From positions 948-26,869 of the forward strand of contig DCHB01000016.1 of NCBI GenBank assembly GCA_002314685.1: 25,922 bases of DNA, read 5' to 3'. The position numbers were made by a program, and so were the translations under genes. The notes under the pieces were generated by a model. That model did no database searches, was not told the origin of the DNA, and was given only the letters and a program-made list of their open reading frames with translations. This DNA comes from Clostridiales bacterium UBA1763 (lineage in GTDB: Bacteria > Bacillota > Clostridia > Oscillospirales > Oscillospiraceae). Of this stretch, positions 16,524-23,058 are shown in pieces (positions within the stretch are counted from its first letter, which is position 1; each line of letters starts with the position of its first letter).

Positions 16524-17519
16524 ATGAAGAAGTTTAACATAGGCATACTCGGCGCAACGGGCGCAGTCGGTCAGGAAATGATGAAAATTCTCGCCGAGAG
16601 AGACTTCCCCGTCAACGAGTTAAGACTGCTTGCGAGCAAAAATTCCGCAGGCAAGAGGATAGGCGACTACACCGTGTGCGAGGCGTGCGCGGAGAATTTC
16701 AAGGGACTCGACATAATCCTCGGTGCCGCCGAGAACGACATCGCCGAGCGTTTTATCGACGACATAAAGGCGTCGGGCGCGGTGTTTATCGACAACTCAA
16801 GCGCATTTCGCCTTGACCCCGATGTGCCCCTCATCGTCCCAGAGATCAACCCCGAGGATGTGAAGAAGCACAAGGGCGTTATCTCAAACCCCAACTGCAC
16901 GACCGTCATCTCCTGCACCGCGGTCAATGCGCTAAACAGCGTCAGCCCAATCGAGTCAATGGTGGTTTCAAGCTATCAGGCGGTTTCGGGCGCAGGCGCA
17001 AACGGCCCCAAGGAGCTGTTTAACGAGGTCGATGCCCTCGCAAAGGGCGAGGAGTACGCACCCCGCGTGTTCCAGCATCAGATTGCATATAACGTAATTC
17101 CGCAGATAGGCGGCGAGCAGTTTATGGGCTACACCTCCGAGGAGATGAAGCTTCAGAACGAGGGCAGAAGAATTATGCACCTGCCCGAGCTCAAGGTCAG
17201 CTGTACCTGTGTGCGCGTACCCGTTGTGCGCAGTCACAGTGTTTCAATCTGCCTCAAGACCAGGGAGAAGATTTCCGTCGAAAAGGCGAGGGAGCTTATC
17301 TCCGCCGCCGCGGGCTGTAAGCTCGTTGACGACCTCGACAATCAGCTCTACCCCATGCCGCTTGCAACGAGCAATCAGGACCTCGTTTTCGTTGGCAGAA
17401 TTCGCGAGGATTTGACCGATGAGCGCGGGCTCAATATATGGTGCTGCGGCGATCAGGTGCGCAAGGGCGCGGCAACAAACGCCGTGCAAATCGCCGAGCT
17501 CGTCATAAAAGAACTATGA
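16524..17519 (+). CDS. asd: Aspartate-semialdehyde dehydrogenase, stop codon within a repeat array
   Basis: A 331-residue enzyme converting aspartyl phosphate to the semialdehyde with NADPH, the middle step between LysC and Hom. The sequence shows the Rossmann motif GILGATGAVGQEM at 7-19, the catalytic Cys125 in SNPNCTT, and RVPVVRSHS with the substrate-site Arg and His238. GAGTAAAAAC-like spacing places a GAGGT site before ATG 16524. The gene sits 9 bp after lysC and completes the set needed to reach homoserine. Oddly, the last codons GAA CTA TGA (17511-17519) coincide with the first GAACTAT unit of a 7-bp tandem array, so repeat DNA supplies the terminal Glu-Leu and stop. The chain is nearly normal length, so function should be intact. 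Confidence 0.96.
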   Translation: MKKFNIGILGATGAVGQEMMKILAERDFPVNELRLLASKNSAGKRIGDYTVCEACAENFKGLDIILGAAENDIAERFIDDIKASGAVFIDNSSAFRLDPDVPLIVPEINPEDVKKHKGVISNPNCTTVISCTAVNALNSVSPIESMVVSSYQAVSGAGANGPKELFNEVDALAKGEEYAPRVFQHQIAYNVIPQIGGEQFMGYTSEEMKLQNEGRRIMHLPELKVSCTCVRVPVVRSHSVSICLKTREKISVEKARELISAAAGCKLVDDLDNQLYPMPLATSNQDLVFVGRIREDLTDERGLNIWCCGDQVRKGAATNAVQIAELVIKEL

Positions 17520-17559
17520 ACTATGAGTGATGAGTGAAGAGTGAAGAGTGATGAGTGAG
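17511..17559 (+). repeat. Heptamer array 1 (GAACTAT/GAGTGAW x7)
   Basis: Seven uninterrupted 7-bp units: GAACTAT, GAACTAT, GAGTGAT, GAGTGAA, GAGTGAA, GAGTGAT, GAGTGAG. The array begins inside the last codons of asd and runs directly into the GGGCTCATTGCGC block. Confidence 0.92.
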
Positions 17560-17637
17560 CGGGCTCATTGCGCTTCGCTCCATTCACCCCTACGGCGTTG
17601 GATTAAGTCAGCACCCGTAGGGGGGAACGAAATGACT
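17560..17637 (+). repeat. Short repeat block B plus CCCCTACGG inverted repeat
   Basis: This is the CGGGCTCATTGCGCTTCGC...CACCCCTACGG block, also seen (reverse complemented) near 22248-22313, 22366-22405 and 25676-25749, and in the same orientation at 22870-22925. CCCCTACGG (17587-17595) and CCGTAGGGG (17615-17623) form a 9-bp inverted repeat. The sequence 17606-17637 recurs, inverted, at about 22557-22587. Confidence 0.85.
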
Positions 17638-17656
17638 TTTTCTCTTTCGTTTGGAA

Positions 17657-17746
17657 GCTTATGCTTGTCGAAACTGCAGTATCCCGACCTGTGACATTTT
17701 GCTAAAGTGAAGATGTCCCCTAACAAATCGGTGCGGTGAAAAGTTT
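17657..17746 (+). repeat. ~90-bp repeat unit R2, copy 1
   Basis: The core reads TATCCCGACCTGTGAC, then GCTAAAGTGAAGATGTCCCC, TAACAAATCGGTGC and AAAGTT. Other copies are at 17833-17920 (inverted), 20173-20262 (same strand) and 22444-22535 (inverted). The AAAGTT end always faces a heptamer array. No coding capacity is shared among copies. Confidence 0.88.
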
Positions 17747-17754
17747 AGCACCTA

Positions 17755-17808
17755 ACTCATCACTCATCACTCTTAGTTCTTCACTCATCACTCTTCACTC
17801 ATCACTCC
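17755..17808 (-). repeat. Heptamer array 2
   Basis: Degenerate 7-bp units WTCACTC with one TTAGTTC unit, the reverse complement of array 1. It lies between two R2 copies in opposite orientation, giving a composite element with ~90-bp imperfect inverted ends. Confidence 0.9.
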
Positions 17809-17832
17809 CTCACCGGTCGGGCATCGGCAAAT

Positions 17833-17920
17833 ACTTTGCGGTGCACCGATTAGTTAGGGGAAAACTTAACTCTCGCACAACGTCACCGGTCGAGATACCG
17901 CAAAACAGATTAGCAGAAGC
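17833..17920 (-). repeat. ~90-bp repeat unit R2, copy 2 (inverted)
   Basis: Its reverse complement starts GCTTCTGCTAATC and contains TATCTCGACCGGTGAC and CCCCTAACTAATCGGTGC. It is more diverged from copy 1 than copy 3 is in its central part, where GCTAAAGTGAAG is replaced by a GCGAGAGTTAAG-like sequence. Confidence 0.85.
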
Positions 17921-17933
17921 CTCTAAACGAACG

Positions 17934-17973
17934 AAAAGCCGCTGTCCACAGGAGTAAAGGACAGCGGTTTTTC
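17934..17973. terminator. Bidirectional terminator: hom-lysC-asd and candidate small RNA 2
   Basis: CCGCTGTCC (17939-17947) and GGACAGCGG (17959-17967) form a 9-bp stem extended by G.T and A-T pairs. TTTTT follows on the plus strand and TTTT on the minus strand. On the plus strand this is the first good terminator after asd, ~415 bp past its stop, with the repeat block lying between. Confidence 0.8.
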
Positions 17974-18088
17974 CGAGGTGTTATCAAATTTTTCGGCGGT
18001 TGAGGAGTCCCGCCTACGCCGCAGTGCGCGGCAAGCAAAAATAGAGAGAGAGTAAAAAATGTTGAAAATGGTTTGTTATTTATCTGAC
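17934..18088 (-). ncRNA. Candidate small RNA 2 with CUCC loop, downstream of mscS
   Basis: Reading leftward, a promoter-like TTTACA (18118-18123) and TATCAT (18095-18100), spacer 17 bp, would start a transcript near 18088. The transcript contains a CU-rich stretch (ACTCTCTCTCTA, near 18042-18053), a GCCGC/GCGGC hairpin (18018-18032) and a GGCGG/CCGCC hairpin (17995-18014) whose loop carries ACTCCTC. It ends at the terminator 17938-17967 followed by TTTT. No open reading frame with a ribosome site was found in it. The organisation (own promoter after the mscS terminator, GC stems with CUCC loops, terminator) resembles RBS-binding sRNAs of Firmicutes. This is a structural proposal only; no known family was recognised. 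Confidence 0.35.
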
Positions 18089-18094
18089 AATGAT

Positions 18095-18123
18095 ATGATA
18101 GCACGCCCTTTTGCTTTTGTAAA
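18095..18123 (-). promoter_or_regulatory. Leftward promoter-like sequence for candidate small RNA 2
   Basis: TTTACA and TATCAT are separated by 17 bp on the minus strand. The nearest leftward protein gene is over 12 kb away, so an RNA product is the natural reading. Confidence 0.5.
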
Positions 18124-18218
18124 GAGGCTTTGTGGATTTTTTATCAATTTCATATAATATTACCATTTTTCATACTTTATATTCCCCGTTTTCATACCGT
18201 TTCTTGTTCAAAACAGAC

Positions 18219-18253
18219 AAACGCCCTGCAATTCACACGGTTGCAGGGCGTTT
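18219..18253 (-). terminator. Terminator after mscS
   Basis: A 13-bp perfect stem (18219-18231/18241-18253) with a 9-base loop begins 10 bp after the mscS stop. On the minus strand the U tract is short (TTT within the stem base). Confidence 0.85.
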
Positions 18254-18263
18254 TATTTGCGAT

Positions 18264-19064
18264 TTATTCCTTTACAATGTGGACATTTACGTGCTCGTAG
18301 CTCATTTCCACGCCGTGCTCCTCGAAGCAGCGGCGGATGTTCTCGTTGAGCCCGAAATACACATCCCAGTAGTCGGCGGTGTTGCACCACACGCGCACGG
18401 TGTACTCGATGTTGCTCGCGTTGTAGGCGGAGATTGCGACGAAGGGTGCGGGCTCGGTGAGTGCCTTGTCGGTAGCCTCAATCGCGGCGAAGAACGCCTT
18501 GCGTGCCGCCTCAGTCGGGCTGTCGTAGGAGGTGCCGATTGCGAGGTCAACGCGGCGCAGAGGCTCGGCACTGTAATTGACTATCTTGCTGCCCGTGATG
18601 TCGCTGTTGGGCACGTAGATTATCTTGTTGTCAACTGTCGAAATGCAGGTGTAAAACAGGCTTATCGACTTAACCGTGCCGCACTGACCGCCGATCTCGA
18701 CAAAGTTGCCGACGGCGACGGGGCGTGTTGCGAGAATGGTTATGCCCGAGAAGATGTTCGCCAGAAGTCCCTGCAAAGCAAGCGACAGCGCAACGCCCGC
18801 TACGGACAAAATTGCCACGAGGCTTGTTGTGTCGATGCCGAGCGCGTCGGCGATTATCATTACGGCAATCGCCCACAGCAGCACCTTGACTGCGGAATTT
18901 ATGAAGCTTTTTAAGCTTGCGTCGAGGTGACGGCTTTTGCTCAGAAGCTTTTCGATTGCGGCTCTGAGAACTTTAATTACAACATAGCAGATTATCAGCA
19001 GAACAATTGCCTTTATCGCCATAAGAAGCTGGTCACTGCCGAGCAGTTTTTCTATCGTTTCCAT
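18264..19064 (-). CDS. mscS: Small-conductance mechanosensitive channel (MscS family)
   Basis: A 266-residue inner-membrane channel that releases solutes on hypo-osmotic shock. Membrane helices are visible at about 13-35 and 59-76 and a pore-lining TM3 at ~80-110 (SLVAILSVAGVALSLALQGLLANIFSG, Gly/Ala-rich as expected). The beta domain follows, with RPVAVGNFVEIGGQCGTVKSISLFYT and YVPNSDITGSKIVNYS, both strongly conserved in MscS, then the alpha/beta vestibule. Length is close to E. coli MscS (286). The gene starts 1 bp after the galK stop (TGATATG), implying coupling. Co-expression with galactose and pentose-phosphate genes is unusual but may simply reflect operon growth. Confidence 0.94.
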   Translation of the reverse strand: METIEKLLGSDQLLMAIKAIVLLIICYVVIKVLRAAIEKLLSKSRHLDASLKSFINSAVKVLLWAIAVMIIADALGIDTTSLVAILSVAGVALSLALQGLLANIFSGITILATRPVAVGNFVEIGGQCGTVKSISLFYTCISTVDNKIIYVPNSDITGSKIVNYSAEPLRRVDLAIGTSYDSPTEAARKAFFAAIEATDKALTEPAPFVAISAYNASNIEYTVRVWCNTADYWDVYFGLNENIRRCFEEHGVEMSYEHVNVHIVKE

Positions 19065-19065
19065 A

Positions 19066-20142
19066 TCATTTCAGCTTGAGCTCACAGCACGAGCCCTCGC
19101 CGAAGCTCCTTTCCATTTCGGATTTATAGTGCGCGAAATATTCCGTGGGCATAAGTGCCTGCACACAGCCGGCAAAGCCGCCGCCGTGCACACGCCACGC
19201 ACCCACGCCGTCGAGAAGCTTCTCGCTGAGGATAAGCCCGCTTTCGAGCTTATGGTCATCGGTGGAGCTTGTAACGATATTATTAAGATACTTTTCCGAC
19301 GAGCGTCCCGACTCGTTCATGAGGCGCATATATTCCTCGCCGTTGCCCTCGATGAGTGCGTCACGCATAAGCGGCACGCGGGCATTTTCGTCGAAGAAAT
19401 GCTTTGCGCGGCGGACGGGTCTGTCGGCGGTGTCCCACTTTTTCGAGTAGAAGTCCTCGGGATTCATCTGTCCGAGAAGCTCCTTGCCGAAGAAGCTCGC
19501 AATATAGCGCATATCGGCGGGAATGCGGGCATAGCTCGTGTCAAGTCCCGCGTGACTGCCGCCCGTATCGGTGAGGCAGAGGGTGAGTCCCATGCGTGCA
19601 AAGTCGGCGCTGACAGGCTGAATGTCGCCCGTCAGAAAGTCGATATAAACCGTCCTGCCGAGGGCACACGCGAGCTGGTCCATCATTCCGCAGGGCTTGC
19701 CGAAATGTAGATTTTCCGCCTGCTGAGCGAGTCTTGCAATCGCGTAGGGCTCGAGCTCGTTGTTGTTATAAAGCCCGTTGAAAATGCGTCCGACCAACAC
19801 GGCAAACGCCGCGGAGGAGCTCAGCCCCGAGCCCGAGCTTAAGTCGCTGTGCACCGTTGCATCGAAGCCGCCGAAGCGTGCGTCGAGGTCATACATCGCC
19901 GAGGCGACGCCGCGCACGAGAGCCTTTGACGAGCCGAATTCCTCAGGGTGAACGTCGAGGTCAAGCAGGTTTATCTCCAGATACCCGAAGCCCTCTGAGC
20001 GTATTCGCACCTTCTTGTCGAAATTCATTTCGACCTCGGCATATATTCCCTTGTCAACCGCGGAGGCAAGCACCCTGCCCTTTTGGTGGTCTGTGTGATT
20101 GCCTGCAAGCTCCGTTCTCCCCGAAGCAAAATACTTCTCCAT
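19066..20142 (-). CDS. galK: Galactokinase-type GHMP kinase with compact N-terminus
   Basis: A 358-residue GHMP kinase; galactokinase phosphorylates galactose at C1 to enter the Leloir pathway. The N-terminus MEKYFASGRTELAGNHTDHQKG is the galactokinase signature in a variant form (GNHTDH instead of GEHTDY). The ATP loop DLSSGSGLSSSAAF is at 100-113, the catalytic Asp region CGMMDQLACALG at 151-162, and the third motif VHGGGFAGCVQAL near 318-330. It is ~30 residues shorter than typical GalK because the signature starts at residue 8. An in-frame TGA six codons upstream excludes a longer start, and AAGGAAGAG precedes the ATG. The substrate could be another sugar, since the signature is atypical. 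No galT or galE is in the window. It lies downstream of split transketolase and upstream of mscS. Confidence 0.85.
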   Translation of the reverse strand: MEKYFASGRTELAGNHTDHQKGRVLASAVDKGIYAEVEMNFDKKVRIRSEGFGYLEINLLDLDVHPEEFGSSKALVRGVASAMYDLDARFGGFDATVHSDLSSGSGLSSSAAFAVLVGRIFNGLYNNNELEPYAIARLAQQAENLHFGKPCGMMDQLACALGRTVYIDFLTGDIQPVSADFARMGLTLCLTDTGGSHAGLDTSYARIPADMRYIASFFGKELLGQMNPEDFYSKKWDTADRPVRRAKHFFDENARVPLMRDALIEGNGEEYMRLMNESGRSSEKYLNNIVTSSTDDHKLESGLILSEKLLDGVGAWRVHGGGFAGCVQALMPTEYFAHYKSEMERSFGEGSCCELKLK

Positions 20143-20172
20143 CTTTCTCTTCCTTTTTCAATCTCGGTTAAA

Positions 20173-20262
20173 CGCTTCTGCTAATCTATTTTGCCGTATC
20201 TCGACCGGTGATGTTTTGCTAAAGTGAAGATATCCCCTAACAAACAAGTGCAGTGAAAAGTT
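20173..20262 (+). repeat. ~90-bp repeat unit R2, copy 3
   Basis: It starts GCTTCTGCTAATC, continues TATCTCGACCGGTGAT and GCTAAAGTGAAGATATCCCC and ends AAAAGTT, right next to heptamer array 3. It sits in the tkt-galK gap within a probable operon, 31 bp upstream of the galK start codon. Confidence 0.88.
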
Positions 20263-20263
20263 C

Positions 20264-20312
20264 ATCACTCATCACTCATCACTCTTAGTTCTTCACTCTT
20301 AGTTCTTCACTT
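20264..20312 (-). repeat. Heptamer array 3, containing the transketolase stop codon
   Basis: Seven units of ATCACTC, TTAGTTC and TTCACTY. The TGA stop of the transketolase C-half (20307-20309) lies within its first unit read leftward (AAGTGAA). Confidence 0.9.
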
Positions 20313-21242
20313 TCTCTCAAGCACCTTTTCGATGCCTGCGATTACGCCGTTTGCGTCAACGCCGTATTTTGCAAGCAGCTCCTTATAGGGTGCGGACTCC
20401 GTGAAGGTGTCCTGAATGCCGACAAACTCGGTGGGCACACCCGCGCCCTCATAAGCGAGCACCTCGGATACCGCACTGCCGAGACCGCCGAAAATGTTGT
20501 GCTCCTCAGCGGTGACGATAGCGCCCGTCTCCTTCGCGCACTTTATGATAAGCTCGCGGTCTATGGGCTTGATTGAATACATATCCACAACGCGGACGCT
20601 TACGCCCTTTTCAGCCATAAGCTCAGCGGCTTCGATTGCCTTGTGAACGAGCAGACCGCAGGCGATGACGGTGACATCGGTGCCCTCGCGGACAACAGCA
20701 CCCTTGCCCAGCTCAAAGCCTGCATCCTCTGCGTACAGGTCGGGGTAAACATCGCGGGACAGACGCAGATACATGGGGCCGTAATTATCCACAGCGTACT
20801 TCGTTGCCCAGCGGGTGGAGGTCGCGTCGGAGGGGACGATGACCTTCATATTGGGCAGTGCGCGCATAATCGCAATATCCTCGGTTGCGTGGTGGCTTGC
20901 GCCGTCAAGCGCATCGGACATACCGCAGTATGCGCCGCCGAACTTGACGTTGAGATTTGAGTAGCAAATCTGGTCGCGTGCCGAGAGCAGACCGAGCGAG
21001 GTGAGGAACACCGTGAAGGTGTTTACGAAGGGGATTTTGCCGACGGTTGACATACCTGCCGCGGTTGCGACCATGTTCTGCTCGGCTATACCCATATTGA
21101 AGAAGCGCTCGGGATGAGCCTTGCCGAAAATTGCGCTCTTTGTCGAGCCCGAAAGGTCGGCATCGAGAACAACGATGTTTTCATTAGTGTCGCCCAGCTC
21201 TGCCAGAACAGTGCCGTAAACCTCTCTTATCGCCTTAGGCAT
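20307..21242 (-). CDS. Transketolase, C-terminal subunit
   Basis: A 311-residue protein equivalent to the pyrimidine-binding and C-terminal domains of transketolase. GIAEQNMVATAAGM (51-64) contains Glu54, the residue that activates the thiamine diphosphate ring. PFVNTFTVFL and the central HHATEDIAIMRALPNMKV block are diagnostic, and the transketolase C-domain follows. Two-gene transketolases of this kind are normal in many Clostridia and archaea. Its ATG overlaps the end of the N-subunit gene by 8 bp (ATGCCTAA), preceded by GGAGGTGA, so the subunits are coupled and probably made in equal amounts. The stop codon lies inside heptamer array 3, and the last residues ERK* are next to repeat DNA. 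DXP synthase is an alternative for such folds but lacks this split layout. Confidence 0.93.
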   Translation of the reverse strand: MPKAIREVYGTVLAELGDTNENIVVLDADLSGSTKSAIFGKAHPERFFNMGIAEQNMVATAAGMSTVGKIPFVNTFTVFLTSLGLLSARDQICYSNLNVKFGGAYCGMSDALDGASHHATEDIAIMRALPNMKVIVPSDATSTRWATKYAVDNYGPMYLRLSRDVYPDLYAEDAGFELGKGAVVREGTDVTVIACGLLVHKAIEAAELMAEKGVSVRVVDMYSIKPIDRELIIKCAKETGAIVTAEEHNIFGGLGSAVSEVLAYEGAGVPTEFVGIQDTFTESAPYKELLAKYGVDANGVIAGIEKVLERK

Positions 21243-22068
21243 TTACTTCACCTCCGAGTTCTTCCATTGCCTTTGCAAAGCTCTCAGCGTCGATTGCCTT
21301 GCCGTGCCATGCGTTCTTGCCCTCCATGAAGGACACGCCCTTGCCCTTGACCGTGTTTGCTATGATAACGGTCGGCGCGCCGATTGCGCCGTCTGCAACG
21401 CTTACGCAGAAGTCGAGAGCTTCAATATCGTGACCGTCGCACTCGAGCACAGTCCAACCGAATGCCTCCCACTTTGCGGCGAGGTCGCCGAGGGGCATAA
21501 TGTCGTCGGTAGTGCCGTCAAGCTGTACCTTGTTGTAGTCAACTATTGCGACGAGGTTGTCGAGCTTAAACTTAGCCGCGCTCATTGCGGTTTCCCAAAC
21601 AACGCCCTCGTTAAGCTCGCCGTCACCGAGTATTGCATAGACCTTCGCGGGTGAGTTGTTGAGCTTGAGCGCCATTGCGATGCCCTGAGCCGCGGGGAAG
21701 CCCTGACCGAGAGGGCCGCCGGGCATTTCAACGCCCGCAGTGTGCATATTCGGATGACCTGCAAGTCCGCCCATGCGGCGCAGAGTCGCCATCTCGCTCA
21801 CGGGGAAAAAGCCCTTCTCCGCGAGGTTGCGGTAGAGCATAGGCGCGGCGTGTCCCTTCGACAGCACGAGTCTGTCGCGGTCGGGATTCTGCGCGTCCTT
21901 TGCATCGAGCTTCATGTGCTCCTGATACAGATATGTGAGAATCTCACAGCAGGAAAGCGAGCCGCCCGGATGACCTGACTGAGGTGCATGGATCGCGGTC
22001 AAAACATCAATTCTGAAGCGTCTGCAAAGCTCGTTGAGCTCGGCAATGCGCTCGGCAGTTAAAGCCAT
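21235..22068 (-). CDS. Transketolase, N-terminal subunit
   Basis: A 277-residue thiamine-diphosphate-binding half of transketolase, which moves two-carbon units between pentose and triose/hexose phosphates. It shows HAPQSGHPGGSLS (27-39), DRLVLSKGHAAPMLY (65-79), GPLGQGFPAAQGIAMALK, and the ThDP/Mg motif GDGELNEG at 148-155 with DYNKVQLDG ending around 185. The ATG 22068 has ACGGAGG upstream. A near-perfect sigma-A promoter drives it, making it the first gene of the tkt-galK-mscS run. Several gut Clostridia use transketolase for pentose degradation; no pentose-specific gene is adjacent, so the physiological direction is open. Confidence 0.94.
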   Translation of the reverse strand: MALTAERIAELNELCRRFRIDVLTAIHAPQSGHPGGSLSCCEILTYLYQEHMKLDAKDAQNPDRDRLVLSKGHAAPMLYRNLAEKGFFPVSEMATLRRMGGLAGHPNMHTAGVEMPGGPLGQGFPAAQGIAMALKLNNSPAKVYAILGDGELNEGVVWETAMSAAKFKLDNLVAIVDYNKVQLDGTTDDIMPLGDLAAKWEAFGWTVLECDGHDIEALDFCVSVADGAIGAPTVIIANTVKGKGVSFMEGKNAWHGKAIDAESFAKAMEELGGEVNA

Positions 22069-22127
22069 TTTTCGTACCTCCGTTAATGTTCTTGTCTTCG
22101 CGGAAATCCGCTTTTAATTCAATATAC

Positions 22128-22156
22128 ACTATAAAACAAGCATCGGTTAATGTCAA
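22128..22156 (-). promoter_or_regulatory. Sigma-A promoter of the transketolase operon
   Basis: On the minus strand TTGACA (22151-22156) and TATAGT (22128-22133) are separated by 17 bp. The leader of ~60 nt contains a GCGGA/TCCGC hairpin. Confidence 0.87.
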
Positions 22157-22186
22157 CTAAAGCAAAGATTTTGACAAACGCCTTGC

Positions 22187-22229
22187 GAGTGAAGAGTGAT
22201 GAACTATGAGTGATGAGTGATGAGTGTTG
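22187..22229 (+). repeat. Heptamer array 4
   Basis: Units GAGTGAA, GAGTGAT, GAACTAT, GAGTGAT, GAGTGAT, GAGTGTT, then the adaptor GGGTGCTGACTGAAA. It starts ~30 bp upstream of the transketolase -35. Confidence 0.9.
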
Positions 22230-22247
22230 GGTGCTGACTGAAATTAT

Positions 22248-22313
22248 CGCCGTAGGGGTGAAACATAGCTTGCACGCCGTAGGGGTGAATGGAGCGAAGC
22301 GCAATGAGCCCGC
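22248..22313 (-). repeat. Block B, with doubled GCCGTAGGGGTGAA
   Basis: GCCGTAGGGGTGAA occurs twice (22249 and 22275), followed by TGGAGCGAAGCGCAATGAGC. It is nearly identical to 25683-25747. Confidence 0.85.
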
Positions 22314-22318
22314 ATAAC

Positions 22319-22437
22319 GAGTGAAGAACTATGAGTGATGAGTGTTTGGTGCAGACTAAAACCAACGCCGTAGGGGTGAATGGAGCGAAGCGCAATGAGC
22401 CCGCCTTATGAGTGAAGAACTAAGAGTGATGAGTGTG
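22319..22437 (+). repeat. Second composite unit: heptamers, adaptor, block B, heptamers
   Basis: Heptamers 22319-22346, adaptor GGTGCAGACTAAAACCAACG (22349-22368), block B 22366-22405, then heptamers 22410-22435. The same order occurs upstream at 22187-22313, so the composite has been duplicated in tandem. Confidence 0.88.
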
Positions 22438-22443
22438 GGTGCA

Positions 22444-22535
22444 AAACTTTGCTGTGTACCGATTTGTTAGGGTACATCTTGACTTTAGTGCAGTGTCACA
22501 GGTCGGGATACTGCAAAAACGATTAAATGAAGCGT
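22444..22535 (-). repeat. ~90-bp repeat unit R2, copy 4 (inverted)
   Basis: Its reverse complement contains TTTGCAGTATCCCGACC, GTGACACTGCACTAAAGTCA and CCCTAACAAATCGGTACAC. Again the AAAGTT end faces a heptamer array. Confidence 0.87.
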
Positions 22536-22578
22536 AAATTCGAGATTGAAAACGGGGTCATTTCATTCCCCCCTACGG

Positions 22579-22712
22579 GTGCTGACTAAGACAAAAAAAC
22601 CGTGCAAGTTTGCACCGCGGTAGCCTGTAAAGATGTGCGTGGCTGAAGGGTATAGAAAACCGCCGCAGGTGCATCGGGGGAATACCAAGTAACGACTTTG
22701 CGGCGGAAATAG
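22579..22712 (+). repeat. Structured repeat unit R4, copy 1
   Basis: After the adaptor GGTGCTGACTAAGACAAAAA come a GTGCAA/TTGCAC hairpin, an AGCC/GGCT stem, and a CCGCCGCA/TGCGGCGG stem (22660-22667/22699-22706) enclosing GGTGCATCGGGGGAATACC. The second copy at 25791-25922 is nearly identical in the stem-loop core but differs in the first hairpin, which still pairs. No protein is encoded. Confidence 0.85.
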
Positions 22713-22833
22713 AGCGTTGTGCAGGGTTCCAAGGGGCGGCTAAGCCCCTTGGTCGCGTTTCTTTTGCAACTTTTCTTTGGCGAACACAAAGAAAAGTCGA
22801 AGAAATTACACCTGCACTATATTCAGCAAACCA
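22713..22833 (+). repeat. Two hairpins flanking the structured repeat
   Basis: CCAAGGGGC/GCCCCTTGG (a 9-bp stem, ~22729-22752) is followed by ACTTTTCTTTG (22769-22779) and CAAAGAAAAGT (22787-22797), an 11-bp stem with a GCGAACA loop. It looks like the far end of the same inserted segment. The second R4 copy runs out of the window before this part, so repetition cannot be checked here. Confidence 0.6.
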
Positions 22834-22999
22834 ACTCTTCACCCATCACTCATAGTTCTTCACTCGTAAGGCGGGCTCATTGCGCTTCGCTCCATTCACC
22901 CCTACGGAGTTGGATTTAGCTTGCACCCATTCACTCTTCACTCTTCACTCTTCACTCTTCACTCTTTACTCTTCACTCTTCACTCATCACTCTTCACTG
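22834..22999 (-). repeat. Heptamer array 5, block B and heptamer array 6
   Basis: A short array (22834-22867) leads into block B in plus orientation (22870-22925) and then about ten WTCACTC units (22930-22999), the longest uninterrupted array in the window. It stops exactly at the base of the putP terminator. Confidence 0.9.
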
Positions 23000-23032
23000 A
23001 AAAACCTCGGGACAAAATATCCCGAGGTTTTT
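23000..23032 (-). terminator. Terminator of putP (bidirectional)
   Basis: A 13-bp perfect stem, AAAAACCTCGGGA/TCCCGAGGTTTTT (23000-23012/23020-23032), with a 7-base loop lies 26 bp past the putP stop. Confidence 0.9.
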
Positions 23033-23058
23033 CTAAGAGAGAGTCTATCTGGAATTTT

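Noticed and set aside
18132..18914. Long open frame opposite mscS
   Set aside because: It passes through the mscS terminator and mirrors a well-supported channel gene.
20307..22068. Transketolase broken by a frameshift
   Set aside because: The two halves split at the known domain boundary, the second has its own strong GGAGGTGA site, and the 8-bp overlap is typical of natural two-subunit transketolases.
17511..23000. CRISPR array
   Set aside because: The short units are 7 bp in direct tandem without unique spacers, and no cas genes are present.
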